From Rhodospirillaceae bacterium (GTDB taxonomy: Bacteria > Pseudomonadota > Gammaproteobacteria > Steroidobacterales > Rariloculaceae), in NCBI GenBank assembly GCA_002718345.1, contig PBDA01000035.1, positions 1 to 50,109 on the forward strand: a DNA stretch of 50,109 bases, written 5' to 3'. A model generated the notes under the pieces. It worked only from the letters and a program-made list of their open reading frames with translations. It searched no databases and had not been told where the DNA came from. Positions 1-9,017 of this stretch are shown piece by piece; the stretch's first letter is position 1; each line of letters opens with the position of its first letter. The position numbers and the translations under genes were made by a program.

Positions 1-46
1 TATTCATGCCGTTACTGCAATATCCTAAGTAGGGGAAAAGAACACT

Positions 47-427
47 ATGAGTAGAGCCGAGCGGCCACTGTCGCCGCACTTACAGGTATACCGTCCTCAG
101 ATCACCAGCGTGTTGTCTGTGTTACATCGCGGGACTGGGATTATTTTATCTATGGGTGTTCTTGTGCTCCTGTATTGGTTGATATCAATTGCAAGCGGTG
201 AGGAAGCATATACAAATGCTTATGTGTTACTAGCAAGCTTGCCATTAAAGATTTTTTATTTTGGTTTGTGCTTTTGTTTTTTTTACCATTTTGCTAATGG
301 AATTCGTCATTTGATTTGGGATATAGGTATTGGGCTAGATAGAGATGCTTACCGTAAGAGTGGTTGGTGTGTGGTTGTTTTTTCAATAGCTGCGGCATCT
401 ATCTATTCAATAATTTTTATTATTTAG
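47..427 (+). CDS. sdhC: Succinate dehydrogenase cytochrome b556 subunit
   Basis: Membrane anchor subunit of respiratory complex II; with SdhD it binds heme b and ubiquinone. The 126-residue protein starts with the family signature RPLSPHLQVYR (residues 6-16), then HRGTG (27-31), and has three hydrophobic segments. The HFANGIRHLIWD motif (from residue 81) carries His81, which aligns with the heme b ligand of SdhC. An AGGGGA Shine-Dalgarno lies before ATG 47. It is the first gene of sdhCDAB-sdhE; the promoter is probably upstream of the window. Identification is firm. Confidence 0.96.
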   Translation: MSRAERPLSPHLQVYRPQITSVLSVLHRGTGIILSMGVLVLLYWLISIASGEEAYTNAYVLLASLPLKIFYFGLCFCFFYHFANGIRHLIWDIGIGLDRDAYRKSGWCVVVFSIAAASIYSIIFII

Positions 428-437
428 GGGCTTGGTA

Positions 438-824
438 ATGAGTCTTGTTAGTCCGTTAAATAAAGTTCTGGGGCTTGGTTCTGCTAAGGAAGGAGCACAG
501 CATTGGTGGGCACAGAGGCTTTCAGCTGTTGCACTTATTCCTCTTGGGCTATGGTTTGTATTTGACTTGGCTGGAATGGGGAACTTTGAATATGGCACTG
601 TGGTGGGGTTCATCAGTTCTCCTATCAGAAGTATTTTGCTTATCTTGTTGATAATTACTTTAGCCTATCATTCTCAACTTGGGATTCAGGTTGTTGTAGA
701 AGATTACGTTCATGGTTCGAGCTTAAAAATAGCTGCTATTGTGATTACTTCCTTCGCTCATATTTTTGTGGTAGTTGGAGGAGTTTTTTCAGTATTAAAA
801 ATAGCGTTAGGAACGACTGTATGA
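438..824 (+). CDS. sdhD: Succinate dehydrogenase membrane anchor subunit
   Basis: Second membrane anchor of complex II, 128 residues with three transmembrane segments. The motif [11 protein letters not shown] (residues 27-37) and the [15 protein letters not shown] stretch (77-91, with His78) are typical of SdhD; the form ending VEDYV is seen in alphaproteobacterial and mitochondrial-type anchors. I chose ATG 438 over an in-frame TTG at 432 because GGGG at 427-430 gives normal spacing to the ATG. The gap to sdhC is 10 bases, and the 3' end overlaps sdhA by 4 bases, so the subunits are probably translationally coupled. Confidence 0.93.
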   Translation: MSLVSPLNKVLGLGSAKEGAQHWWAQRLSAVALIPLGLWFVFDLAGMGNFEYGTVVGFISSPIRSILLILLIITLAYHSQLGIQVVVEDYVHGSSLKIAAIVITSFAHIFVVVGGVFSVLKIALGTTV

Positions 825-2608
825 CTAAAGAGTATGAGTTTATAGACCACACCTACGATGTGATAGTTGTAGGAGCAGGAGGTTCTGGCTTAAGGGCAAC
901 TCTTGGTTTGGCGGAGCAGGGCCTTAGTACAGCATGCGTTTCTAAGGTTTTTCCAACCCGAAGTCATACGGTTGCAGCACAAGGTGGTATCAGTGCGGCC
1001 CTTGGGAATATGGGAGAGGATGACTGGCGCTGGCACATGTATGACACAGTAAAGGGATCAGACTGGTTAGGAGATCAGGATGCTATTGAATATATGTGTA
1101 AAGAGGCACCTGCATCAGTAATAGAACTTGAACATTATGGAGTTCCTTTTTCTCGTACTGAGGATGGCCGTATTTATCAGCGGCCCTTTGGGGGCATGAC
1201 AACAAACTATGGAGAGGGCACAGCACAGAGAACATGTGCTGCAGCAGATCGAACAGGTCATGCGATGCTTCATACGTTATATCAGCAGTCTTTGAAGCAT
1301 GATGCCGAATTTTTTATAGAATATTTTGCTATCGACCTCATTATGGAAAATGAGATTTGTCGAGGAATAGTAGCTCTTGACCTGTCAGAGGGGCGCTTGC
1401 ACAGATTTCGTTCAAAAATGGTGATACTAGCTACAGGTGGCTATGGCCGAGCTTATTTTTCATGCACAGCAGCACATATTTGTACAGGAGATGGGAATGC
1501 AATGGTGCAGAGGGTTGGCTTGCCACTGCAAGATATGGAGTTTGTCCAATTTCATCCAACAGGTATATACGGTTCTGGTTGTTTAATTACAGAAGGTTCA
1601 CGTGGAGAGGGAGGCTATTTGACAAACGTAGAGGGAGAGCGCTTTATGGAACGTTACGCTCCCAATGCAAAAGATCTAGCATCTAGGGATGTTGTGAGTA
1701 GATCTATTACTATTGAAGTTCAGGAAGGCCGGGGTGTTGGGCCAGAGAAAGATCACGTGCATTTGCATCTTGAGCATCTAGGAACAGATGTTATCGATGA
1801 ACGGCTCCCTGGTATTGCAGAGACGGCCAAGATTTTTTCAGGTGTTGATGTTACCAAGGAACCAATCCCAGTGATTCCAACAGTACATTATAACATGGGA
1901 GGAATCCCTACTAATTTTTATGGCGAAGTTGTTACGGTTGACAAGGGTAATCAGGAGTCTGTTGTACCTGGCTTGATGGCAGTTGGGGAAGCAGCTTGTG
2001 TTTCTGTGCATGGAGCAAATCGTCTTGGTTCAAATTCTCTTATAGATTTAGTTGTGTTTGGACGTGCTGCAGCCATTCGCTGTGGAGAGTTGATAAAACC
2101 CAACGATGGTTTTGCTTCTCTTGAAAAACATGCAGGTCAAGTTGCCATTGATCGCGTAGACCGTCTTAGAAATGCAAAAGGTAGTATCACCACAGCAGAG
2201 CTACGTTTACAAATGCAGCGCATTATGCAAAATCATGCAGCAGTTTTCCGAACTGGGAAATCTTTAAAAGAAGGTATTGCTCTTCTAGAGCCTATATTTT
2301 CAGGATTTTCAGATGTATCAGTTTCTGACAAATCTTTGGTCTGGAATACTGATCTTATGGAGACTTTTGAGTTAGAAAATCTTTTAATCCAGGCAATGGG
2401 AACAATTAAGTCTGCTGCGCATAGAACAGAGAGCCGTGGCGCTCAGGCTCGGGAAGATTATCCGGAGAGAGATGATGAGAATTGGATGAAGCATACTCTT
2501 GTTTGGGTGAATGAGTCAGGCGCAGCCCAATTTGGTGAGCGTTCTGTGCAAATGAATACCTTGACAGATGATGTGGCGCCTATTCCTCCTAAGGCGCGGA
2601 CCTATTAA
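821..2608 (+). CDS. sdhA: Succinate dehydrogenase flavoprotein subunit
   Basis: Catalytic subunit that oxidises succinate to fumarate on a covalently bound FAD. The 595 residues include the dinucleotide-binding loop GAGGSG (18-23), the FAD-linkage motif [10 protein letters not shown] (His49), QFHPTG, the RGEGG active-site segment, and the [11 protein letters not shown] motif near the C-terminal part of the flavin domain. The segments [14 protein letters not shown] and [14 protein letters not shown] read like the mitochondrial/alphaproteobacterial branch, not the E. coli one. The start overlaps the end of sdhD (ATGA). Length and motifs are complete. Confidence 0.97.
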   Translation: MTKEYEFIDHTYDVIVVGAGGSGLRATLGLAEQGLSTACVSKVFPTRSHTVAAQGGISAALGNMGEDDWRWHMYDTVKGSDWLGDQDAIEYMCKEAPASVIELEHYGVPFSRTEDGRIYQRPFGGMTTNYGEGTAQRTCAAADRTGHAMLHTLYQQSLKHDAEFFIEYFAIDLIMENEICRGIVALDLSEGRLHRFRSKMVILATGGYGRAYFSCTAAHICTGDGNAMVQRVGLPLQDMEFVQFHPTGIYGSGCLITEGSRGEGGYLTNVEGERFMERYAPNAKDLASRDVVSRSITIEVQEGRGVGPEKDHVHLHLEHLGTDVIDERLPGIAETAKIFSGVDVTKEPIPVIPTVHYNMGGIPTNFYGEVVTVDKGNQESVVPGLMAVGEAACVSVHGANRLGSNSLIDLVVFGRAAAIRCGELIKPNDGFASLEKHAGQVAIDRVDRLRNAKGSITTAELRLQMQRIMQNHAAVFRTGKSLKEGIALLEPIFSGFSDVSVSDKSLVWNTDLMETFELENLLIQAMGTIKSAAHRTESRGAQAREDYPERDDENWMKHTLVWVNESGAAQFGERSVQMNTLTDDVAPIPPKARTY

Positions 2609-2633
2609 GTACAAAATATTTAAAGGATAAGTA

Positions 2634-3416
2634 ATGGCGCAGTTTCGACTTCCAGCTAATTCAAGAGTTAAATCCGGAAAAACTTATCCGGATGTTGGTC
2701 AAGCAAAGAACATTAAAAAATTCTTGATTTATCGATTTAATCCGGATTTAAAGGAAAATCCTACGCTTGATACCTATGAAGTAGATATGGATTCATGTGG
2801 ACCTATGGTTTTGGATGCATTGATTAAGATTAAAAATGAAATTGATTCTACCCTCGCATTTCGTCGTTCGTGTAGAGAAGGTATATGTGGCTCATGTGCA
2901 ATGAATATAGATGGAGTTAATACATTAGCTTGCCTTAAACCAGTTAATGAAGTGAAAGGTAGCGTTAAAGTATATCCTCTGCCTCATATGCCTGTTGTTA
3001 AGGATCTAGTTCCAGACTTGACTAATTTTTACGCGCAGTATGCTTCTATAAAACCATGGCTTGAATCAAAAACACCTCCACCGCCTGATCACGAACGGCT
3101 TCAATCAAAAGAGGATCAAGAAAAGATTGATAAGCCATCTGCGTGTATTATGTGCGCATGCTGCTCCACAGCATGTCCCAGCTATTGGTGGAATTCAGAC
3201 CGATATTTAGGTCCTGCTGCATTATTGCAAGCGTATCGATGGATAGTTGATAGTAGAGATGAATCAACAGGAGAACGGTTAGATTCTCTGGAAGATCCTT
3301 TCAGACTTTATAGATGTCATACTATATTGAATTGTACTCAAGCTTGTCCAAAAGACCTAAACCCAGCTAAAGCAATTACTGAAATAAAGAAGTTAATCGC
3401 TCATCGACGACACTAG
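2634..3416 (+). CDS. sdhB: Succinate dehydrogenase iron-sulfur subunit
   Basis: Electron-transfer subunit of complex II carrying [2Fe-2S], [4Fe-4S] and [3Fe-4S] clusters. The plant-type ferredoxin ligands are Cys80, Cys85, Cys88 and Cys100 (CREGICGSC). The second domain has Cys171, Cys174, Cys177 and Cys181 ([11 protein letters not shown]) and Cys228, Cys234 and Cys238. E. coli SdhB has Asp where this protein has Cys88, and is about 20 residues shorter at the N-terminus; the 260-residue length and the four-Cys first cluster match the alphaproteobacterial/mitochondrial form. An AAAGGATAA ribosome site precedes ATG 2634. Confidence 0.97.
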   Translation: MAQFRLPANSRVKSGKTYPDVGQAKNIKKFLIYRFNPDLKENPTLDTYEVDMDSCGPMVLDALIKIKNEIDSTLAFRRSCREGICGSCAMNIDGVNTLACLKPVNEVKGSVKVYPLPHMPVVKDLVPDLTNFYAQYASIKPWLESKTPPPPDHERLQSKEDQEKIDKPSACIMCACCSTACPSYWWNSDRYLGPAALLQAYRWIVDSRDESTGERLDSLEDPFRLYRCHTILNCTQACPKDLNPAKAITEIKKLIAHRRH

Positions 3417-3423
3417 ACAAACA

Positions 3424-3681
3424 TTGTTAAATTTTTCAAGTACTGATGAGGCAAAGCTACGTTGGCGTTGTAGGCGTGGTATGAGAGAGCTAGATGCTCT
3501 ACTTTTAGTTTTTTTGGAAAAGTCATACGGGTTGCTTTCCTTGAAAGAAAAGCAACTTTTTGCAGATCTTTTAGAACTTCCAGACCCTGATCTTCATGCA
3601 TACCTTGTTGGAAAGGGAGCGCCAATTGACCCTGATTTAGAAAAGCTTCTTAAGTTAATGCGCGCGTATAAATCAGATTAA
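3424..3681 (+). CDS. sdhE: FAD assembly factor SdhE
   Basis: Small (85-residue) cytosolic factor that promotes covalent attachment of FAD to SdhA; older names are YgfY and CptB. The hallmark RRGMRELD motif (residues 17-24), containing the conserved RGxxE, is intact. It sits 7 bases after sdhB, so cofactor insertion is encoded in the same operon as its target. The likely start is TTG 3424, with no strong Shine-Dalgarno; the next in-frame ATG at 3478-3480 lies inside the RGMRE motif and would destroy the domain. Confidence 0.9.
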   Translation: MLNFSSTDEAKLRWRCRRGMRELDALLLVFLEKSYGLLSLKEKQLFADLLELPDPDLHAYLVGKGAPIDPDLEKLLKLMRAYKSD

Positions 3682-3735
3682 ATTAATTAAGGTCAAGATA
3701 CTTCATTAATCTTTTCGTCCTATAGATTAGCGTTG

Positions 3736-3754
3736 TTAGACTGAGTCTAATTTT
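3736..3754 (+). terminator. Palindrome / weak terminator after sdhE
   Basis: A perfect 7-1-7 inverted repeat, TTAGACT-G-AGTCTAA, occupies 3736-3750 and is followed by TTTT. As RNA it gives a 6-bp stem with a 3-base loop, which is a weak intrinsic terminator. As DNA it could equally be an operator for the downstream rpoE transcript. I cannot choose between these from sequence. Confidence 0.4.
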
Positions 3755-3773
3755 AGTATAGATTGTGAAAATC

Positions 3774-3801
3774 TTTACTAAATGCTAATTTTTTTTATAT
3801 T
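3774..3801 (+). promoter_or_regulatory. Candidate sigma-70 promoter of rpoE
   Basis: TTTACT at 3774-3779 and TATATT at 3796-3801 are separated by 16 bases and would start transcription about 23 bases before the rpoE start codon. The match to consensus is moderate and the region is very AT-rich, so chance matches are likely. Confidence 0.3.
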
Positions 3802-3830
3802 TTGAGAACTTTTTCTTTTTTAAAGGGTCT

Positions 3831-4442
3831 ATGGACAAGATCGGGACAATTAAAGCTCGCAAGAGATCAGTTAGTGAGAAAGCGTCTGATCTGGCCATCA
3901 TAAAGAGAGTACAACGTGGGGATCGTTCAGCCTTCGATTTACTAGTGATTAAGTATCAGCATAGGATAATTAAGCTCATCATGAGGTATGTAAACGATCC
4001 ATCGGAAGCACTTGATGTGGCCCAGGAAACATTTATCAAGGCCTATCGCGCGTCAACTTCATTTAGGAGAGACAGCGCTTTTTATACTTGGTTATATCGA
4101 ATTGCTATTAATACAGCTAAAAATCATTGTACTTCAGCTGGCCGGAGACCTACTTACTATGATCTCTTTTCAGAGGGCGCTGAGCATAGCGAGATTTTTG
4201 CAAAACTTAAGGATATAGATACGCCGGAGGCAGTTACTCTTTCTGAGGAAATACAGCAGACAATAAGCAATACAATTAGTGATTTGCCTGAAGAATTAAG
4301 AACCACAATTCTTTTTCGGGAAGTAGATGGTATGAGCTACGAGGAAATTGCACAGAGTATGGATTGTCCTATTGGAACAGTGCGTTCAAGAATTTATAGG
4401 GCACGAGCAACTATCGAGAAAAGTTTAAAGCCCTTGTTATGA
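3831..4442 (+). CDS. rpoE: ECF sigma factor RpoE (sigma-24/AlgU)
   Basis: Extracytoplasmic stress sigma factor that directs RNA polymerase to envelope-repair genes. The 203 residues contain region 2 (DLLVIKYQHRI, DVAQETFIKAYRA, FYTWLYRIAINTAKN) and region 4 (LPEELRTTILFREVDGMSYEEIA, with the helix-turn-helix CPIGTVRSRIYRAR). The N-terminus is about 12 residues longer than in E. coli RpoE, but there is no suitable later in-frame start, and AAAGGG precedes ATG 3831. The anti-sigma gene follows after 7 bases. Identification is firm. Confidence 0.95.
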   Translation: MDKIGTIKARKRSVSEKASDLAIIKRVQRGDRSAFDLLVIKYQHRIIKLIMRYVNDPSEALDVAQETFIKAYRASTSFRRDSAFYTWLYRIAINTAKNHCTSAGRRPTYYDLFSEGAEHSEIFAKLKDIDTPEAVTLSEEIQQTISNTISDLPEELRTTILFREVDGMSYEEIAQSMDCPIGTVRSRIYRARATIEKSLKPLL

Positions 4443-4449
4443 GATTAAT

Positions 4450-4962
4450 ATGACTGAACATATAAAAGAGCAACTCTCCGCTTTTTTTGATGACGAGTTA
4501 TCTGAGGAAGAGTGTGAGTTTTTAGTTAGACGAATGGATAAGGATCCAGAGTTTCATCAGAAAGCATTGTCTTATGCCACCATTGGCGCTGCGCTGCGGG
4601 GAGAAATCTTAAACCCTGATCCAGATGTGTTGAGGCGTCGAGTGCAGACAGAATTAGGGGTTGTGTCAGTGCCGTACCCTAAAGTTTCTAATCCTAAGCA
4701 AGGAACCCCAGTAGCAGTGTTGCGTTACGCTTTTGGTGCAGTTGTATCGGTCATTGTTGCTATATTTTCTCTGTTTGCACTTAATTATCTAAATGACCCA
4801 GGGTTATCTGGCAATTCGGGATTAATTGCTGCCGATTTATCCATTGTTACTGCTTGTGATCAAACAAACTTTGCTGTGCCTCAGGCAGTTTCAACAGGCG
4901 TTCAACAATCAGCGGAGTCTTCATTGCCTTGTACAACAGTAAATTCAATTTCTGATCGGTAA
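4450..4962 (+). CDS. rseA: Anti-sigma-E factor RseA/MucA, short periplasmic part
   Basis: Inner-membrane protein that holds RpoE inactive until regulated proteolysis. The N-terminal cytoplasmic domain (EQLSAFFDDELSEEEC, residues 7-22) is the conserved sigma-binding segment. A single transmembrane helix spans about residues 88-113. The remaining periplasmic part is only about 57 residues and holds two cysteines (Cys136, Cys161) that could form a disulfide. E. coli RseA and Pseudomonas MucA are longer after the membrane helix, where RseB/MucB binds; no rseB follows here. The cytoplasmic domain and the position after rpoE make the call secure. Confidence 0.9.
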   Translation: MTEHIKEQLSAFFDDELSEEECEFLVRRMDKDPEFHQKALSYATIGAALRGEILNPDPDVLRRRVQTELGVVSVPYPKVSNPKQGTPVAVLRYAFGAVVSVIVAIFSLFALNYLNDPGLSGNSGLIAADLSIVTACDQTNFAVPQAVSTGVQQSAESSLPCTTVNSISDR

Positions 4963-4981
4963 ACTTTATTGATTTTTTCAA

Positions 4982-5413
4982 ATGATGCGTAGAAAAAACA
5001 GTATTAACCTGCCAATGCATGATTGTATTAGTGTGCAAGCCCGTGTGGCATCTGTATCTGAGAAGGAAACCTTACGGCTTGATTTTTCGAGTCTTAATAT
5101 TAAGTGTAGTGGTTGTCAGGGAATTTGTTTCTGGCGATTTGGCTCATATATTGACATAAAAAGCGCATTGCAGGTGGGTATTGGTGATTTTGTAACTGTG
5201 TCTATAGATCGGAAGAATTTGATGTTTGGAACCCTTCTTCTGCATGGATTGCCTTTTTTTAGTCTGTTGTTAGGAGCTGCGTTAGGATCTGCAACCCTCA
5301 GCAATGATGCAGGTACTCTCCTCGGGGCTTTTGCTGGGCTTATGTTTGGGCTTTTAGTTCTACGTAATCTTACAAAAACTATGCAACTAGCTCCTATTGT
5401 CACAAAGAGTTGA
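4982..5413 (+). CDS. rseC: SoxR-reducing/sigma-E modulator RseC (MucC)
   Basis: Inner-membrane protein of the RseC/MucC family, linked in other bacteria to sigma-E modulation and, in the related Rsx system, to reduction of SoxR. The conserved cysteine cluster KCSGCQGIC gives Cys42, Cys45 and Cys49. Two hydrophobic helices follow (about 77-98 and 108-126). The start is uncertain: ATG 4982 has no clear ribosome site, and an in-frame ATG at 5015 would give an N-terminus closer in length to E. coli RseC. It directly follows rseA; rseB, which separates the two in E. coli and Pseudomonas, is missing. Confidence 0.88.
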   Translation: MMRRKNSINLPMHDCISVQARVASVSEKETLRLDFSSLNIKCSGCQGICFWRFGSYIDIKSALQVGIGDFVTVSIDRKNLMFGTLLLHGLPFFSLLLGAALGSATLSNDAGTLLGAFAGLMFGLLVLRNLTKTMQLAPIVTKS

Positions 5414-5476
5414 TTTGCTTTTCATGAAAGTCAACTGTCCATCAGGGCTGTATCATTTAGCAATTATACGCGTGGT

Positions 5477-5508
5477 TTGGGGCAGCTAGAGTACTAGCAG
5501 GGTATAAT
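5477..5508 (+). promoter_or_regulatory. Candidate promoter of lepA-lepB
   Basis: A perfect TATAAT box at 5503-5508 lies about 31 bases before the lepA start codon, in the 126-base gap after rseC. The best upstream element, TTGGGG at 5477-5482, is 20 bases away, so the -35 match is poor. Confidence 0.35.
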
Positions 5509-5539
5509 CACCCGAGGCCAAGTTGTCTTTTGTTCTTCC

Positions 5540-7333
5540 ATGGAACGGATCAGAAATTTTTCAATAATTGCACATATTGATCATGGCAAATCTACCCTAG
5601 CCGATCGATTGATACAGCTGTGTGGTGGACTATCAGAACGGGAAATGGCTGATCAGGTTCTTGATTCTATGGATCTAGAGCGTGAACGCGGCATTACCAT
5701 CAAGGCACAAAGTGTCGCGCTTAATTATCAGGCGCAGGATGGCAATACATATCAGCTTAATATCATTGATACTCCTGGTCATGTGGATTTTTCATATGAA
5801 GTTTCCCGTTCTTTAGCTGCTTGTGATGGTGCTTTATTAGTTGTTGACGCAGCTCAAGGAGTTGAAGCTCAGAGCGTTGCAAATTGTTATTCAGCTATAA
5901 GTCAGGACTTAGAAGTTTTGCCGGTCATTAATAAAATTGATTTGCCTGCTGCAGACCCTGATCGTGTGGTAGATGAGATTGAGAGCATTATTGGTTTGAA
6001 TGCTCAAACTGCGTCACGGATTAGCGCAAAAACAGGTGAGGGCATTCAGCCTCTTTTGGAAAAGATCGTAAATACGATTCCCTCGCCAACAGGTTCATCT
6101 AATGCACCTCCGCAGGCGCTTATCATTGATTCTTGGTTTGATAGTTATGTCGGTGTTGTCTCCTTAGTTAAGGTAGTGAATGGCAGCCTATCAAAAGGAA
6201 CTCGTATGGAAATTTGTTCTACCGGTAGGCGTTATGTGGTCGATCGTGTAGGGGTCTTTACACCAAAAATGACGGATCGAGAGAATTTAGAAGCTGGGGA
6301 GGTAGGATATGTTATTGCAGGTATAAAAGAAGTTGATGCCGCCCCAGTTGGGGATACTATCAGGGAACAGGGAGCTGAGGATATTCAGCCTGTACCTGGA
6401 TTTGAAAGAATTCAACCTAGAGTTTTTGCTGGGCTTTTTCCTATTGATGCGGATGATTTTGAGGCCTTTCGTGAAGCTCTCCAGAAATTGAGACTTAATG
6501 ACGCTTCTTTGCATTTTGAACCCGAATCCAGTCTTGCCCTTGGTTTTGGATTTAGGTGCGGTTTCTTGGGAATGCTGCATTTGGAAATTGTCCAGGAACG
6601 ACTAGAAAGAGAGTACGGAATTGAGCTGATATCAACTGCGCCTACAGTTATTTATGAAATAGAAAATAACAAGGGGGAAATTCTAAATATAGATAATCCG
6701 GCACAACTTCCAGACAGAGGGCAAATAAGAGAGATTAGGGAGCCATTAATTCTTGCAAGTATTCTTTTTCCTAAGGAGTTTATAGGTAGTGTATTAAAGT
6801 TATGCCAAGAGAAAAGAGGGAAACAGCGTAAATTGCAATACTTAGGCAACCAAATTTCCCTTGAGTACGAACTGCCACTAGGAGAAGTGGTAATAGATTT
6901 TTTTGATCGATTAAAGTCAAATACACGAGGGTACGCATCATTTGACTATCAATTTCTCAGATTTGAGCCAGCAGATCTTATCAAGTTAGATATTATGATT
7001 AATAAAGAGCGTGTAGATGCGATGTCTGTAATATTACATAGACAATTTGCAGACAGACGAGGCCGTCAACTAGTGGAAAAACTAAAGGATTTGATTCCTC
7101 GACAATTATTTGAGGTTGCAGTTCAAGCTGCAATAGGAGGCCAGATAATAGCGCGAAGTACAGTCAAAGCACTAAGGAAGGACGTTACTGCAAAGCTATA
7201 TGGGGGAGATGTTACAAGGAAAAGAAAGCTATTGGAGAAGCAGAAAGCTGGAAAACGCCGTATGAAGCAGCTTGGGTCTGTAGAAATACCTCAAGAAGCA
7301 TTTTTAGCTGTGTTGCAGATGGATAAAAAATGA
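5540..7333 (+). CDS. lepA: Elongation factor 4 (ribosome back-translocase LepA)
   Basis: Ribosomal GTPase EF4, which acts on stalled or mistranslocated ribosomes. The 597 residues match the normal length. GTPase motifs are [12 protein letters not shown] (G1), the switch region [19 protein letters not shown] (G3) and NKIDLP (G4). The LepA-specific C-terminal end, [19 protein letters not shown] followed by an acidic-to-basic tail, distinguishes it from EF-G and BipA. It begins a two-gene unit with lepB. Pseudomonas has mucD between the sigma-E genes and lepA; it is absent here. Confidence 0.97.
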   Translation: MERIRNFSIIAHIDHGKSTLADRLIQLCGGLSEREMADQVLDSMDLERERGITIKAQSVALNYQAQDGNTYQLNIIDTPGHVDFSYEVSRSLAACDGALLVVDAAQGVEAQSVANCYSAISQDLEVLPVINKIDLPAADPDRVVDEIESIIGLNAQTASRISAKTGEGIQPLLEKIVNTIPSPTGSSNAPPQALIIDSWFDSYVGVVSLVKVVNGSLSKGTRMEICSTGRRYVVDRVGVFTPKMTDRENLEAGEVGYVIAGIKEVDAAPVGDTIREQGAEDIQPVPGFERIQPRVFAGLFPIDADDFEAFREALQKLRLNDASLHFEPESSLALGFGFRCGFLGMLHLEIVQERLEREYGIELISTAPTVIYEIENNKGEILNIDNPAQLPDRGQIREIREPLILASILFPKEFIGSVLKLCQEKRGKQRKLQYLGNQISLEYELPLGEVVIDFFDRLKSNTRGYASFDYQFLRFEPADLIKLDIMINKERVDAMSVILHRQFADRRGRQLVEKLKDLIPRQLFEVAVQAAIGGQIIARSTVKALRKDVTAKLYGGDVTRKRKLLEKQKAGKRRMKQLGSVEIPQEAFLAVLQMDKK

Positions 7334-7374
7334 CGAATACTCGCCCCCCATTTTTTAGAAACTCGGGGTAGCAC

Positions 7375-8166
7375 TTGGACTTCTCTTTATTACTTGTAAT
7401 TGCGACTGCTATTTCTGGCTTTATCTGGGGTCTTGATAGCCTCATATTTAAGCGTCGTAGGTTAACCGTTAACAAGGATTCTATTTCTGAAAAAAAAGCT
7501 TATTCAGAGCCAGTATTGGTTGAATATTCGCGATCTTTTTTTCCTGTGTTATTTCTTGTGCTTATTTTAAGATCATTCCTATTTGAGCCGTTTCGTATTC
7601 CTTCTGGCTCGATGATGCCTACCCTTTTAGAGGGAGATTTTATTTTTGTTAATAAGTTCTCATATGGTTTAAGACTTCCTGTAATTAATACCAAGGTATT
7701 CGATGTTGGAGCACCGATTCGAGGTGATGTGGTTGTTTTTAGGTTACCTTCTGACCCCCGTGTTAACTACATTAAGAGGGTTGTTGGTTTGCCAGGAGAT
7801 GTAGTTGTTTATGAGTCTGATAGTAAGCAGCTTTTTATTAATGGCGATAAAATTCATGCGGAACTTATTGGAAACTATGAGGACAATCCTGGGGTACAGT
7901 TACTAAGTGAAAAACTAGGGGAGCAGGAGCATACATTGCTTCATATTCGCAGTAGATTAAGCCCGGGTGGGACTTATGTAGTGCCTGAAGGACATTACTT
8001 TGTAATGGGCGATAATCGAGATAATAGCCAAGATAGTAGATTTGAAGTTGTTCGATTTATTCCTGAGTATCAAATGGTTGGTAAAGCTGTTCGAATCTGG
8101 ATGAACTGGCGATGGCCTACTGACGGGGGTCCTAGATGGAGTCGAATAGGACAAAGTATCGAATAG
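7375..8166 (+). CDS. lepB: Signal peptidase I
   Basis: Inner-membrane serine protease that removes signal peptides from exported proteins, several of which are encoded in this window. The 263 residues include two N-terminal transmembrane helices (about 2-20 and 56-70). The catalytic dyad is Ser79 in PSGSM and Lys134 in NYIKRVVGLPGD, and the conserved MGDNRDNSQDSR motif is present. The start is TTG 7375, with GGGG at 7365-7368 at suitable spacing. It is 41 bases downstream of lepA, the usual pairing. Confidence 0.95.
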   Translation: MDFSLLLVIATAISGFIWGLDSLIFKRRRLTVNKDSISEKKAYSEPVLVEYSRSFFPVLFLVLILRSFLFEPFRIPSGSMMPTLLEGDFIFVNKFSYGLRLPVINTKVFDVGAPIRGDVVVFRLPSDPRVNYIKRVVGLPGDVVVYESDSKQLFINGDKIHAELIGNYEDNPGVQLLSEKLGEQEHTLLHIRSRLSPGGTYVVPEGHYFVMGDNRDNSQDSRFEVVRFIPEYQMVGKAVRIWMNWRWPTDGGPRWSRIGQSIE

Positions 8167-8181
8167 CATAAAATAATAAAT

Positions 8182-8220
8182 TTTCAGCTGATATTTCTTA
8201 GGTCTGAAACATTTTTTTTT
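8182..8220 (+). terminator. Intrinsic terminator after lepB
   Basis: TTTCAG (8182-8187) pairs with CTGAAA (8204-8209), and the inner CTGA/TTAG extends the stem with one small bulge. Nine consecutive T bases (8212-8220) follow. It lies 15 bases after the lepB stop codon, so lepA-lepB and the rnc operon are probably separate transcription units. Confidence 0.55.
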
Positions 8221-8256
8221 GATTTTAAAGCCTAGCGAATAGGTGATTGCCATGAC

Positions 8257-8276
8257 TTGTCGATAGAATACGACAA
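8257..8276 (+). promoter_or_regulatory. Hairpin in the rnc leader
   Basis: TTGTCG (8257-8262) and CGACAA (8271-8276) form a 6-bp stem with an 8-base loop, 25 bases before the rnc start codon. In E. coli, RNase III cleaves a structured leader of its own mRNA; whether this small stem does that job is not visible from sequence. Confidence 0.3.
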
Positions 8277-8300
8277 TTATTCTTCATATGTTATAGACGT

Positions 8301-9017
8301 TTGACTTCTAACCGCTTAAAAAAATCTAATGCAGAAAAGGCCTTTGCCATTCGGTCTAGTTGGGCGCGAGACCAGCTTTCTTACGAATTTAAGAACTCTA
8401 AGTTACTTGAACAAGCATTAACTCATAGGAGTGTTTCTAAACGTAATAATGAGCGCCTCGAGTTCCTTGGTGATGCTTTGCTGAATTTTGTGGTAGCACA
8501 ACGCCTATTTGAAGTTAAAGGTTTTCAATCTGAAGGTGATATGAGTCGTATGCGTGCTTCGCTTGTAAAAGGCGAAACATTGGCAGAAATTGGGCGTGAG
8601 CTGGCATTAGAGCCTCATGTAATTGTTGGGTCAGGGGAGCTACGTACTGGCGTTGCAAGACGTTCATCTGTTCTTGCTAATACAGTGGAGGCTTTGATTG
8701 GTGCAATACTGTTAGATGGGGGCTTTGAACAAGCTGAAAAGTGTGTAAATCAGCTTATGAGAGATAGGTTAGATAGGTTACCTGATGCTTCAGCCTTAAA
8801 AGATCCAAAAACAAGGTTGCAGGAATGGCTTCAAGCAAGGGGGCTCCGTTTGCCAGAGTATAGTGTTAGGTCAACGGATGGTTTGCCTCACAAACAAACT
8901 TTCACTGTCCAGTGCGAAGTTAATGAGAGGAAGGTTGAAGGTACTGGTACTAGTCGCCCAAATGCGGAGCAAGATGCTGCTAAAAGTATGCTTTTGAGTC
9001 TAACCAGTGACAATTGA
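8301..9017 (+). CDS. rnc: Ribonuclease III
   Basis: Double-strand-specific endonuclease that processes rRNA precursors and some mRNAs. The 238 residues begin with an N-terminal extension of about 25, then the catalytic domain with NERLEFLGDALL (metal-binding signature) and ANTVEALIGAILLDGG, and end with a double-stranded RNA-binding domain (DPKTRLQEWLQARG through NAEQDAAKSMLL). The likely start is TTG 8301 with a weak ribosome site. It overlaps era by 11 bases and heads the rnc-era-recO-pdxJ-acpS operon. Confidence 0.95.
   Translation: MTSNRLKKSNAEKAFAIRSSWARDQLSYEFKNSKLLEQALTHRSVSKRNNERLEFLGDALLNFVVAQRLFEVKGFQSEGDMSRMRASLVKGETLAEIGRELALEPHVIVGSGELRTGVARRSSVLANTVEALIGAILLDGGFEQAEKCVNQLMRDRLDRLPDASALKDPKTRLQEWLQARGLRLPEYSVRSTDGLPHKQTFTVQCEVNERKVEGTGTSRPNAEQDAAKSMLLSLTSDN

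Noticed and set aside
3806-3831. GAACTT followed 16 bases later by TCTA, resembling a sigma-E promoter that could autoregulate rpoE.
   Set aside because: The -10 element would overlap the rpoE start codon, so the transcript would begin inside the gene; no alternative downstream start preserves region 2.
5116-5403. A 95-codon antisense open frame across rseC.
   Set aside because: It mirrors the coding frame of rseC, has no ribosome site or recognisable protein sequence, and rseC motifs are clear on the plus strand.
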